This document shows, piece by piece, positions 1 through 6,227 of a stretch of DNA of 24,413 nucleotides. This stretch comes from Pseudomonadota bacterium (GTDB lineage: Bacteria > Pseudomonadota > Gammaproteobacteria > Xanthomonadales > Xanthomonadaceae). The notes under the pieces were generated by a model that was not told the origin of the DNA, ran no database searches, and saw only the letters and a program-made list of their open reading frames with translations. A program made the position numbers and the translations under genes. Location of the stretch: contig JAEZCF010000055.1 of NCBI GenBank assembly GCA_023430045.1, positions 1-24,413 of the forward strand. Reading direction: 5' to 3'. Each line of letters begins with the position of its first letter. Within the stretch, counting starts at the first letter, position 1.

Positions 1-899
1 AGCTTGCATCGTTCGATGAAGGCGGACAGTTCGGGATTGTTGCGCGCGGCGTGCGTCGCCAGCGGGTGTTCAGGGGCCACCGCACAGAAAGTGACGCCCA
101 TGATGGTGTCGGCACGTGTCGTGAAGACGTACATGCGCCCGCCCTGGATGGGCTCCCCGCTGTCGTCGCGGATATCGTGAGTGAAGGCGAAGCGCACACC
201 GGCGCTCTTGCCGATCCAGTGTTCCTGCATCAGGCGGACGCGCTCGGGCCAGCCGGTCAGGTTGTCCCGCACCTGCGACAGCAATTCTTCGGCGTAGTCG
301 GTAATGCGCAGGTAGTAACCGGGGATCTCGCGCTTTTCGACGAGGGCGCCGGAACGCCAGCCGCGGCCGTCGATGACCTGTTCGTTGGCCAGCACGGTCT
401 GGTCCACCGGGTCCCAGTTCACCACCGCGTTGCGACGGTAGGCCAGGCCCTTGCGCATCAGGCGGGTGAACATGCGCTGCTCGTGCACGTAGTAATCCGG
501 GCGGCAGGTGGCGAACTCGCGCGACCAGTCGATGGCATATCCCAGCGATTTCAGCTGGCTGCGCATGTGGTCGATGTTCTTGTAGGTCCACTTGGCCGGC
601 GCGGTCCTGTTCTTGATCGCGGCATTTTCCGCAGGCAGGCCGAACGCATCCCAGCCCATCGGCTGCAGGACGTTATGTCCGGTCATGCGCTTGTAACGGC
701 TGATCACGTCGCCGATGGTGTAATTGCGCACGTGTCCCATGTGCAGCGCGCCGGACGGGTACGGTAGCATCGACAGGCAGAAGTACTTCGGCTTGTCCGA
801 AGTCTCATTCACCTCGAAGGCACGGGTGGCATCCCAGTACTGCTGGGCGGCGGTTTCAACCTGCTGCGGGTCGTAGGCGATGGGTTCAGCGCTGGTCAT
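1..899 (-). CDS. leuS: Leucyl-tRNA synthetase, N-terminal part (runs off the window)
   Basis: Class I aminoacyl-tRNA synthetase that charges tRNA-Leu in the cytoplasm. The first 299 codons are present; the family is about 860 residues, so roughly the last two thirds lie outside the left edge. The class I HIGH signature appears as HMGH at residues 53-56, preceded by the LeuRS-typical MLPYPSG stretch. Further on are GWDAFGLPAENAA and NWDPVDQTVLANEQV, both characteristic of bacterial LeuRS. Near the break the start of the CP1 editing domain is visible as FTTRADTIMG, the threonine-rich editing motif. The start is the ATG read from 899, which gives the usual short N-terminus; no Shine-Dalgarno sequence is obvious before it. 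The KMSKS motif and tRNA-binding C-terminus cannot be seen. The family call is secure. Confidence 0.97.
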   Translation of the reverse strand, partial: MTSAEPIAYDPQQVETAAQQYWDATRAFEVNETSDKPKYFCLSMLPYPSGALHMGHVRNYTIGDVISRYKRMTGHNVLQPMGWDAFGLPAENAAIKNRTAPAKWTYKNIDHMRSQLKSLGYAIDWSREFATCRPDYYVHEQRMFTRLMRKGLAYRRNAVVNWDPVDQTVLANEQVIDGRGWRSGALVEKREIPGYYLRITDYAEELLSQVRDNLTGWPERVRLMQEHWIGKSAGVRFAFTHDIRDDSGEPIQGGRMYVFTTRADTIMGVTFCAVAPEHPLATHAARNNPELSAFIERCK

Positions 900-1042
900 G
901 GAACACGCGTATGCGGCGGCAAAGCGGCACAGGGTACCGCAGTGCGGCAAAAGCCTCCATCGGGACGCCTTCCATCCCCGCCATCAACGCCCCAAGTCAT
1001 TGAATGGAAAGTAGAATTAGAGATTCAGCAGATTACTGACGA

Positions 1043-1063
1043 CAGGGCCGGCGCGACGCCCTG
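1043..1063 (-). terminator. Weak hairpin after the small secreted gene
   Basis: CAGGGC (1043-1048) and GCCCTG (1058-1063) form a 6-bp stem with a 9-base loop just past the stop of the minus-strand gene at 1075. There is no T-run. It may help end transcription before leuS, but the evidence is thin. The rest of the 900-1074 gap is an AT-richer patch around 1000-1040 without a convincing promoter. Confidence 0.25.
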
Positions 1064-1074
1064 CGGCGGTGGCC

Positions 1075-1338
1075 TCAATGCCTGGGATTGCCGTAGATGG
1101 CCGTGCAGTGCTGCGATTCGATGCTGCGCGGGTGATGTTCGCCCCGCAGCCGCGATGTCCATGCGTCATTGGCCTGATCAACGGTGTCCGCATGCATCCA
1201 TGCCGACACTTCTCGCGATGTGCCGCTTCGGGTGGTGATCTCGGCCTTGCACATGAACGCGTCCGCATGCGCGACATTCACCAGTTGCATGGCGGCGACA
1301 CCGGTGGCGGCGGTGAACAGCAGGTGGCGGAGTTTCAT
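1075..1338 (-). CDS. Small secreted two-cysteine protein (paralogue of 2221-2481)
   Basis: An 87-residue protein of unknown function, probably exported. Residues 1-25 form a classical signal peptide ending in VAHA, giving a mature protein of about 62 residues with only two cysteines (C30 and C78), which could form a disulfide. The mature part starts DAFMCKAEI and carries the pattern W-x3-DTV-x2-A-x2-AW-x2-RL before the second cysteine. The same order of features is found in the plus-strand protein at 2221-2481, so I consider the two paralogous. A good ribosome site (AGGGAG) lies 6-7 bases before the ATG at 1338. It follows the DUF998 gene on the same strand with a 100-base gap and may be co-transcribed with it. 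I do not recognise a named family. Confidence 0.75.
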   Translation of the reverse strand: MKLRHLLFTAATGVAAMQLVNVAHADAFMCKAEITTRSGTSREVSAWMHADTVDQANDAWTSRLRGEHHPRSIESQHCTAIYGNPRH

Positions 1339-1438
1339 CGGCTGCTCCCTGTCGAGGCGATGGCATCAGGATGAGGACGCCGCCCCTGCAAAGGCATCGG
1401 ACCGGGATGAAAAGCGGGCCCGTTACGGCCCCAAGGCG

Positions 1439-2044
1439 TCAGCGGCGGTCGCCGCGTGCACGCATCACCGGCAGCACCAGCGCCAGCCACACGGACCAAC
1501 TGGCGAAGGCAACGCGTTGTGCCAGCGGCGCCGACAGCACGCCCTGCAGGGCAAATCCCCCCAGTGCTGCCACCGTGCCACAGGCAATGGCCAACGCCCC
1601 CAGCGCTGGCGAGCGGCGCCACATGCCTGCGCCGAACATCAGCGTACCGGCGATGAATGCCAGCGCCCAGACCATCCATGCGCTGGCGTGGGCCTGGCTC
1701 GCCGGGCCCTCCAGCGCCTCCACATCCAGCGGCAGCAGGCCCATGCCGGCGAATGCCACGCCAGCCAGCAACAGCAGTTGGCCGGCGACCCGCAACGACC
1801 AACGGCTGCCGGCCGGCAGGTGCATCAGCACACGCAACGCCACCGCCATCGCCAGCAGGCCCGGCAGCACCCAGCCGAGCAGATTGAACGCCAGCGCGTG
1901 GGGCACGCCCGATGCACCCAGGAGGGCCACCGGATGACGCCCCTGAAAGTAGCCATCAAGGGCTGCCCCGAAACTGACGACAGAGGCGATGAACGACAGC
2001 GAAGCCATGAAGCCGGCGAACGCGTCGACAGTTTTTAACGACAT
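1439..2044 (-). CDS. DUF998-type integral membrane protein
   Basis: A 201-residue hydrophobic protein with about five to six membrane helices. The segment HPVALLGASGVPHALAFNLL after the first helix matches the signature region of DUF998 proteins, whose biochemical role is unknown. A TTG at 2053 is in frame upstream, but the AGGA ribosome site lies only two bases from it and ten bases from the ATG at 2044, so I chose the ATG. A small secreted-protein gene follows on the same strand. A second DUF998-like gene lies at 18938-19576; the two are clearly diverged. Function remains open; the membrane nature is clear. Confidence 0.75.
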   Translation of the reverse strand: MSLKTVDAFAGFMASLSFIASVVSFGAALDGYFQGRHPVALLGASGVPHALAFNLLGWVLPGLLAMAVALRVLMHLPAGSRWSLRVAGQLLLLAGVAFAGMGLLPLDVEALEGPASQAHASAWMVWALAFIAGTLMFGAGMWRRSPALGALAIACGTVAALGGFALQGVLSAPLAQRVAFASWSVWLALVLPVMRARGDRR

Positions 2045-2220
2045 CAAGGGCAATTCCTACGAACAGCTCTGGACAGCAGCAAATGCCGACGATAAAGGAA
2101 ACGGCCGAATTCTTCCGTATCTTTCCACTTTTACTCATCCCCGGCAGTGCGTCATACGAAGAAAATACGCTCACTGCGGCACGTCGCCGCAGCCTCGCCA
2201 CTGAAAAAGGAAACCAACGA

Positions 2221-2481
2221 ATGCGCGTTGAACAGCCTGTCTTCGTCCGTCTGATCTGTGCCGCAGCGCTTTTTGCGGGCGGCACGGCTACAGCGAATGC
2301 CGCGAGCTATTTCTGCAAGGCGTGGATGGACGGTCCGCCTCCGTCCGCCACGGCCACCAACTGGTTCGGGGGCCAGGACGCCGACAGCGTCGAGGAAGCC
2401 GAGCGCGCCTTCCACGCGCGCCTCAGCAGCCATCCGCTCAGTGCCGGAGGAATCCACAATATCTCCTGCAAGCCATTCTAG
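2221..2481 (+). CDS. Small secreted two-cysteine protein (paralogue of 1075-1338)
   Basis: An 86-residue protein with a signal peptide (residues 1-27, ending TATANA) and a mature part starting ASYFCKAWMDG. The mature part has two cysteines (C32 and C83). The shared pattern with the 1075-1338 protein is: aromatic-x-C-K-A near the new N-terminus, then W, then D-[ST]-V-x2-A, then RL, then an isoleucine and the second cysteine near the C-terminus. The ATG at 2221 is chosen because AAGG lies about ten bases upstream and because it directly begins the signal peptide; the frame stays open upstream to 2083, which would bury the signal peptide. It is divergent from the DUF998 gene across a 176-base region. 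No family is recognised and the function is unknown. Confidence 0.75.
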   Translation: MRVEQPVFVRLICAAALFAGGTATANAASYFCKAWMDGPPPSATATNWFGGQDADSVEEAERAFHARLSSHPLSAGGIHNISCKPF

Positions 2482-2565
2482 GCCCAGGTCCAAGCGAGAG
2501 GATGGCAAGAGCGCATCCCTTGTTGCGACGATGGCATGGGTTGTGTCGTGGCGCATCCGCCACCA

Positions 2566-2571
2566 TAGAAT
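2566..2571 (+). promoter_or_regulatory. Probable -10 element of cnoX
   Basis: TAGAAT lies 29 bases before the cnoX ATG and matches the sigma-70 -10 consensus at five of six positions. A TTGTGT at 2541-2546 could be the -35, but the 19-base spacing is long. Confidence 0.35.
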
Positions 2572-2600
2572 CGTTCTCCCGTCGTAAATCCAGAACTTCC

Positions 2601-3455
2601 ATGAGCGAACCAGCGCACGTATTCGACGCCACCACCGATACCTTCGAAGCCGAAGTCCTGCAGAAATCGCTGCAGGTACCCGTGCTGGTCGACTTCTGGG
2701 CGACCTGGTGCGGCCCCTGCAAGACCCTGGGGCCGCTGCTGGAAAAGCTGGCTGCCGAATACAACGGCGCATTCCAGCTGGCCAAGGTGGACGTGGACAA
2801 AGAGCAGCAGATCGCCGCGGCCTTCCAGATCCGTTCCGTCCCAACGGTCTACCTGGTGAAGGGCGGCCAGCTGGTGGATGGATTCCCGGGCGCCGTGCCG
2901 GAAGGCCAGCTGCGGGAATTCCTCGCCCAGCATGGCATCGTCCCGGCCGAACCGCCGGCAGAGGCCGAAGATCCGGCACCGCTGGATCCGCAGGCACAGG
3001 TGGATGTGCTGCGTGCGCAGATCACCGCCGAGCCGGACAAGGCCGAACTGAAGCTGGATCTGGCCGTCGCCCTGCTGCAGATCGGCGCAGTTGACGAAGC
3101 CCGTTCGCTGATCGATGGCCTGCCCGCCAACCTGTCCACCGACGACCGTGCGATACGGGCAAGCGCTCGCCTTGCCTTCGCCACCGCATTGAAGGACGCT
3201 CCATCTCCGGACGCCTTGGATACCCGCATCTCTGCCGACGGCAACGACCTGCAGGCAAGGCACCTGCGCGGCGTGCAGCTGCTGCTGGGTGGCGACGATG
3301 AAGCGGCGCTTGAGCAGTTCCTGGAGATGCTGCGCATTGACCGGGGCTTTCAGGACGGACTGCCTCGCAAGGCACTTATCGATGCCTTCAACGTGATCGA
3401 AGATGCCGACCTGGTTGGCCGGTATCGCCGCAGGATGGCTGCCCTGCTGTTCTGA
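2601..3455 (+). CDS. cnoX: Co-chaperedoxin CnoX (YbbN): thioredoxin domain plus TPR-like region
   Basis: A cytoplasmic thioredoxin-fold chaperone of 284 residues, the same length as E. coli CnoX/YbbN, which protects substrates from oxidative aggregation and passes them to GroEL/DnaK. Residues 1-110 form the thioredoxin domain with active site WCGPC at 36-40 and the cis-proline in SVPT (P81). Residues about 130-284 are the helical TPR-like tail. The C-terminus YRRRMAALLF closely resembles the E. coli ending YRRQLYALLY. E. coli CnoX lacks the CxxC, whereas this protein keeps it, as some alphaproteobacterial homologues do, so it may also be redox-active. A start far upstream is possible in frame but would cross the small secreted gene in another frame; the ATG at 2601 gives the usual N-terminus. 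Confidence 0.95.
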   Translation: MSEPAHVFDATTDTFEAEVLQKSLQVPVLVDFWATWCGPCKTLGPLLEKLAAEYNGAFQLAKVDVDKEQQIAAAFQIRSVPTVYLVKGGQLVDGFPGAVPEGQLREFLAQHGIVPAEPPAEAEDPAPLDPQAQVDVLRAQITAEPDKAELKLDLAVALLQIGAVDEARSLIDGLPANLSTDDRAIRASARLAFATALKDAPSPDALDTRISADGNDLQARHLRGVQLLLGGDDEAALEQFLEMLRIDRGFQDGLPRKALIDAFNVIEDADLVGRYRRRMAALLF

Positions 3456-3457
3456 TC

Positions 3458-3477
3458 CAGCCCCACGTCACGGGCTG
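3458..3477 (+). terminator. Hairpin just after cnoX
   Basis: CAGCCC (3458-3463) pairs with GGGCTG (3472-3477) around an 8-base loop, three bases after the cnoX stop. No T-run follows, so termination would need help or be partial. Confidence 0.3.
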
Positions 3478-3486
3478 ACGCACACA

Positions 3487-3557
3487 CCTCTGGACGCATC
3501 GTGGCGGCCACGGGAGGGTAGGACCGCCACAACGCGTGGCCCTGCCCGGTCCAGAGG
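3487..3557 (+). promoter_or_regulatory. Structured leader that can pair with the ribosome site of the 3567 gene
   Basis: CCTCTGGAC (3487-3495) is perfectly complementary to GTCCAGAGG (3549-3557), and the second arm contains the start of the Shine-Dalgarno sequence AGAGGAGA (3553-3560) of the gene starting at 3567. Inside are competing stems: GTGGCGG (3501-3507) with CCGCCAC (3524-3530); GGCCAC (3506-3511) with GTGGCC (3536-3541); and CGGGAGGG (3511-3518) with CCCTGCCCG (3540-3548, one bulged G). These cannot all form at once. This arrangement suggests translational control, but it is not a riboswitch class I recognise. Confidence 0.45.
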
Positions 3558-3566
3558 AGAGTGCCC

Positions 3567-4034
3567 ATGCATGCTTCCGGTTTTTTCCCGCCCATGCCTG
3601 TCCGACTTGGCCTGCTGGCCATTCTCGCCGCACCCGCGTGCGCCGCCGACGAATTCGATATTCCCGCGCCCGATGCGGTAGTGGCCACGCAGCAGCTTCA
3701 CTACCGACGCATGTTCGAGGAAAAGCCCTTTCCTACGGCAACGGTCACCTATCACGCCAATGGCTACTACCGTATCCATTCGGATGGCGAGGATCACCAT
3801 GGCGTCTATGTGATGCAGGGCCGCTTCGAGGACGAAACCTACACCGTGCGTTACGTCTCCCTGCCGTCCCCCGACTGGGGTGGAAGGACGGCATTCCATC
3901 AGTTGACCTTCATCAACGACGGGCCTGCGTCCGGCGTATTCATCCAGGATGCGATCACCGAAACGGGCACCGCCATCGCGCAGCAGAACGGTCATTTCAA
4001 GACCACGGTGGTGAACGCCACGCCGCAACGATGA
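3567..4034 (+). CDS. Secreted hypothetical protein
   Basis: A 155-residue protein with an N-terminal hydrophobic segment (about residues 11-26, LGLLAILAAPACA) and a likely signal peptidase I site before ADEFD. The mature protein of about 125 residues is rich in beta-type sequence, has many aromatic residues and histidines, and has no cysteine. A GTG at 3561 is in frame, but it directly abuts the ribosome site AGGAGA (3555-3560). The ATG at 3567 has correct spacing and is preferred. Lipoprotein processing at the APAC cysteine is possible but the lipobox is poor because of the proline. I recognise no domain. Its leader can fold over the ribosome site, so its translation is probably regulated. 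Confidence 0.7.
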   Translation: MHASGFFPPMPVRLGLLAILAAPACAADEFDIPAPDAVVATQQLHYRRMFEEKPFPTATVTYHANGYYRIHSDGEDHHGVYVMQGRFEDETYTVRYVSLPSPDWGGRTAFHQLTFINDGPASGVFIQDAITETGTAIAQQNGHFKTTVVNATPQR

Positions 4035-4059
4035 AGCGGAGACCACGGGAGCTGACGGC

Positions 4060-4096
4060 TTGTCCATACTCAAACGTATGGTTAAATTGGCCATAC
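4060..4096 (+). promoter_or_regulatory. Predicted promoter overlapped by three CCATAC half-sites
   Basis: TTGTCC (4060-4065) and TAAATT (4083-4088) are spaced by 17 bases, giving a plausible sigma-70 promoter for the DUF4442 gene. Over it lie CCATAC (4064-4069), its exact inverse GTATGG (4076-4081) and a second CCATAC (4091-4096). Adjacent pairs form inverted repeats with 6- and 9-base spacers. This is the layout expected of a repressor operator; the regulator is unknown. Confidence 0.45.
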
Positions 4097-4115
4097 CTTT
4101 CTCCCCCGGTCTCCC

Positions 4116-4604
4116 ATGAAAGCCAGCCTGTTCCGCCATGGCATCAATCTGTGGCCCCCCTTCCTGTTCGCCGGCATCCACGTGACCCGGATATCGGCGG
4201 ACTATCGCAACATCACAGTCGAGCTGCGCATGCGTCCGTGGAACCGAAACTACGTCGGCACGCATTTCGGCGGCAGCCTGTTCGCCATGACCGATCCCTT
4301 CTGGATGCTGGGCCTGATGAACAACCTCGGGCGCGACTATTACGTGTGGGATCGCGCTGCGGAAATCGAGTTCCTGAAACCAGGACGCGGTACGGTAAGC
4401 GCGGCATTCCACATCGACGATGCGATGCTCGCCGACATCCGCGCCGCCGCCGCCGATGGCAGCAGGCAGCTGCGCTGGTTCAGCAATGACGTGACAGACG
4501 CCAGTGGCGAAGTGGTCGCGCGCGTGCGCAAGCAGGTGTATGTCCGCCTGAAACCCAAGGCACGAAATGATGACGGCAATGCGCGGCAGAATGCTGCCGG
4601 TTGA
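4116..4604 (+). CDS. DUF4442 family protein (hot-dog fold, thioesterase-like)
   Basis: A 162-residue protein matching the DUF4442 group of hot-dog-fold proteins, which are related to acyl-CoA thioesterases. The core reads RNYVGTHFGGSLFAMTDPFWML (about residues 44-65, split here by description only), the usual position of the hot-dog central helix and substrate site. Later strands such as EIEFLKPGRGTV and VARVRKQVYVRLKP complete the fold. There is no signal peptide, so it is cytoplasmic. The ATG at 4116 lacks a clear Shine-Dalgarno sequence, and the predicted promoter would give a leader of about 20 bases. The substrate is unknown. It is followed by a secreted dioxygenase on the same strand after 108 bases; no functional link is evident. 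Confidence 0.8.
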   Translation: MKASLFRHGINLWPPFLFAGIHVTRISADYRNITVELRMRPWNRNYVGTHFGGSLFAMTDPFWMLGLMNNLGRDYYVWDRAAEIEFLKPGRGTVSAAFHIDDAMLADIRAAAADGSRQLRWFSNDVTDASGEVVARVRKQVYVRLKPKARNDDGNARQNAAG

Positions 4605-4606
4605 TT

Positions 4607-4621
4607 GATGTTTTATACATC
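4607..4621. repeat. Short inverted repeat upstream of the dioxygenase gene
   Basis: GATGT (4607-4611) and ACATC (4617-4621) flank TTTAT just after the DUF4442 stop. It could be an operator half-site pair or chance. The 4605-4712 gap holds nothing else clear apart from the GAGGA ribosome site. Confidence 0.2.
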
Positions 4622-4712
4622 GTGATGCGGCCCACTGACCGCGCCACCGCGATATCGATGATGGAGCGACCTGCGCATTCCCGCGCAGGCCCTGTCATTC
4701 GAGGACATCCCG

Positions 4713-5381
4713 ATGTCATCCGCGATCCATCGACGCCAGCTGTTGCAGTCACTGGGATTGGCCGCCACCGCCCTCGTCACCCCATCCCTGCTCGCCCGCA
4801 GCCAGCATCGCACTACCGTTGCCGAAATCATGGGACCGTTCTATCCGCTGATGCGCCCGATGGATGAGGATGCCGATCTCACCCACATCACCGGGCAGCC
4901 AGGGCGGGCACAGGGGCGCATGTTCGACCTGCATGGCCGCATCATCGATACCGCAGGCCATCCGGTAGCCGGGGCGACCATCGAAATGTGGCAGGCCAAT
5001 ACGCATGGCCGCTATGCCCACAAGAGCGATCCGAACAGCGAAGCGCCACTGGATCCTGCCTTCCAGGGATTCGGCAGCCAGTCCAGCGACCCGCAAGGTC
5101 ATTTCCGCTTCCGCACCGTCGTGCCGGGACCGTATCCCGTGGTTGATGGGCAGGACCGTTGGATACGCGCACCGCACATTCATTTCGACATCCGCGGCAG
5201 GCATGACCGCCTGGTCACCCAGATCTACTTCAAGGACCAGCCGCTCAACGCCAGCGATCGCCTTTACCACGCACTTTCCCAGGAAGATCGCGACACAGTG
5301 ACGCTGGCGCTGCGATCTTCCGACGCCGGCGCAGCACAACCCGAACAGGGACTGTGGACGGTTGTGCTGGCCAGCGGCTGA
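4713..5381 (+). CDS. Exported intradiol ring-cleavage dioxygenase
   Basis: A 222-residue non-haem Fe(III) enzyme of the protocatechuate 3,4-dioxygenase type, which opens catechol rings between the two hydroxyls. The N-terminus IHRRQLLQSLGLAATAL is a Tat-like signal with the arginine pair at residues 7-8, so the enzyme probably acts outside the cytoplasm. The four iron ligands are recognisable: Y101 (GRYAH), Y141 (VPGPYP), H155 and H157 (APHIHF). GPFYP at 41-45 is also typical. The ATG at 4713 follows GAGGA with good spacing. No other aromatic-degradation gene (muconate or carboxymuconate pathway) is nearby, so a role in a full catabolic pathway is not supported here. Stand-alone Tat-exported members of this family are common and have uncertain substrates. 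Confidence 0.9.
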   Translation: MSSAIHRRQLLQSLGLAATALVTPSLLARSQHRTTVAEIMGPFYPLMRPMDEDADLTHITGQPGRAQGRMFDLHGRIIDTAGHPVAGATIEMWQANTHGRYAHKSDPNSEAPLDPAFQGFGSQSSDPQGHFRFRTVVPGPYPVVDGQDRWIRAPHIHFDIRGRHDRLVTQIYFKDQPLNASDRLYHALSQEDRDTVTLALRSSDAGAAQPEQGLWTVVLASG

Positions 5382-5397
5382 CGGGCGCGCCGGCCGC

Positions 5398-5403
5398 TAC
5401 AAT
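5398..5403 (+). promoter_or_regulatory. TACAAT -10 element immediately before the DUF502 start
   Basis: TACAAT ends six bases before the ATG at 5410. With usual spacing, transcription would begin at or next to the ATG, giving a leaderless mRNA. No Shine-Dalgarno sequence is present. No clear -35 is visible. Confidence 0.45.
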
Positions 5404-5409
5404 GGGCGG

Positions 5410-6093
5410 ATGTCACTCGAAGCCCCCACCCTCGTGCCCCGCCCTTCCCTGCAGCGCCTGTTCCTGACCGGCCTTCTCACCCTGCTGCCCATCTGGCTGA
5501 CATGGGTCGTGGTGAAGTTCGTGTTCGTGTTGTTGTCGGGAATTTCCAGTCCGCTGGTGATGCCGATGTCCGAACAGATCGCGACGTCGTTCCCGCATTA
5601 CCTGGGCTGGGTACGTGCGGAATGGATCCAGAACGTGGTAGCGCTGCTGGCGACCCTGCTGGTGATCCTTGCCGTCGGTGTCGCCAGCCGTCGCGTGGTC
5701 GGCCAGCGCGTGCTGCGCTGGGTGGGTGCGGTGATCAAGCGCATCCCGCTGGCCAGCATCATCTACGACAGCGCCAAAAAACTGCTGGACATCCTGCAGA
5801 CGCAGCCGGGCAGCACCCAGCGCGTGGTGCTCATCGACTTCCCGCACCGCGACATGAAATCGGTGGGACTGGTGACGCGGGTGATCCGCGAGCATGGCAC
5901 CGGGCGTGAACTGGCGGCGGTGTATGTACCCACCACGCCCAATCCGACATCCGGCTATCTGGAGATCGTTCCGGTGGAACTGTTGACGCCCACCGACTGG
6001 ACCGTGGACCAGGCGATGAGTTTCATCATTTCCGGCGGTGCAGTGGCACCGGACACGGTGCCGTTCACACGCGCGGGCGAGCGTGCCGAATGA
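5410..6093 (+). CDS. DUF502 family inner-membrane protein
   Basis: A 227-residue protein with two strong membrane helices, at about residues 17-43 (LFLTGLLTLLPIWLTWVVV) and 75-95 (VVALLATLLVILAVGV), followed by a soluble domain. Conserved DUF502 features are IKRIPLASIIYDSAKKL, which follows the second helix, RVVLIDFPHRDMKSVGLVT, and YVPTTPNPTSGYLEIVP. The function of the family is unknown. The ATG at 5410 is chosen because it starts the family-typical N-terminus; an in-frame upstream extension would overlap the end of the dioxygenase gene. It follows that gene by 28 bases but has its own -10 element. The family call is firm. Confidence 0.9.
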   Translation: MSLEAPTLVPRPSLQRLFLTGLLTLLPIWLTWVVVKFVFVLLSGISSPLVMPMSEQIATSFPHYLGWVRAEWIQNVVALLATLLVILAVGVASRRVVGQRVLRWVGAVIKRIPLASIIYDSAKKLLDILQTQPGSTQRVVLIDFPHRDMKSVGLVTRVIREHGTGRELAAVYVPTTPNPTSGYLEIVPVELLTPTDWTVDQAMSFIISGGAVAPDTVPFTRAGERAE

Positions 6094-6227
6094 AGATCGA
6101 GGACCAGGCGCCCCGCGTGGGACACCTGACTGATCGCCAACGTGACGCAGGCTGACTGCGCCACACCGGCTGGCCGTACGTGTCCGGATCGTGCAAGCTC
6201 CACGGTCTGTGTTCCACGGAAGTCCCT

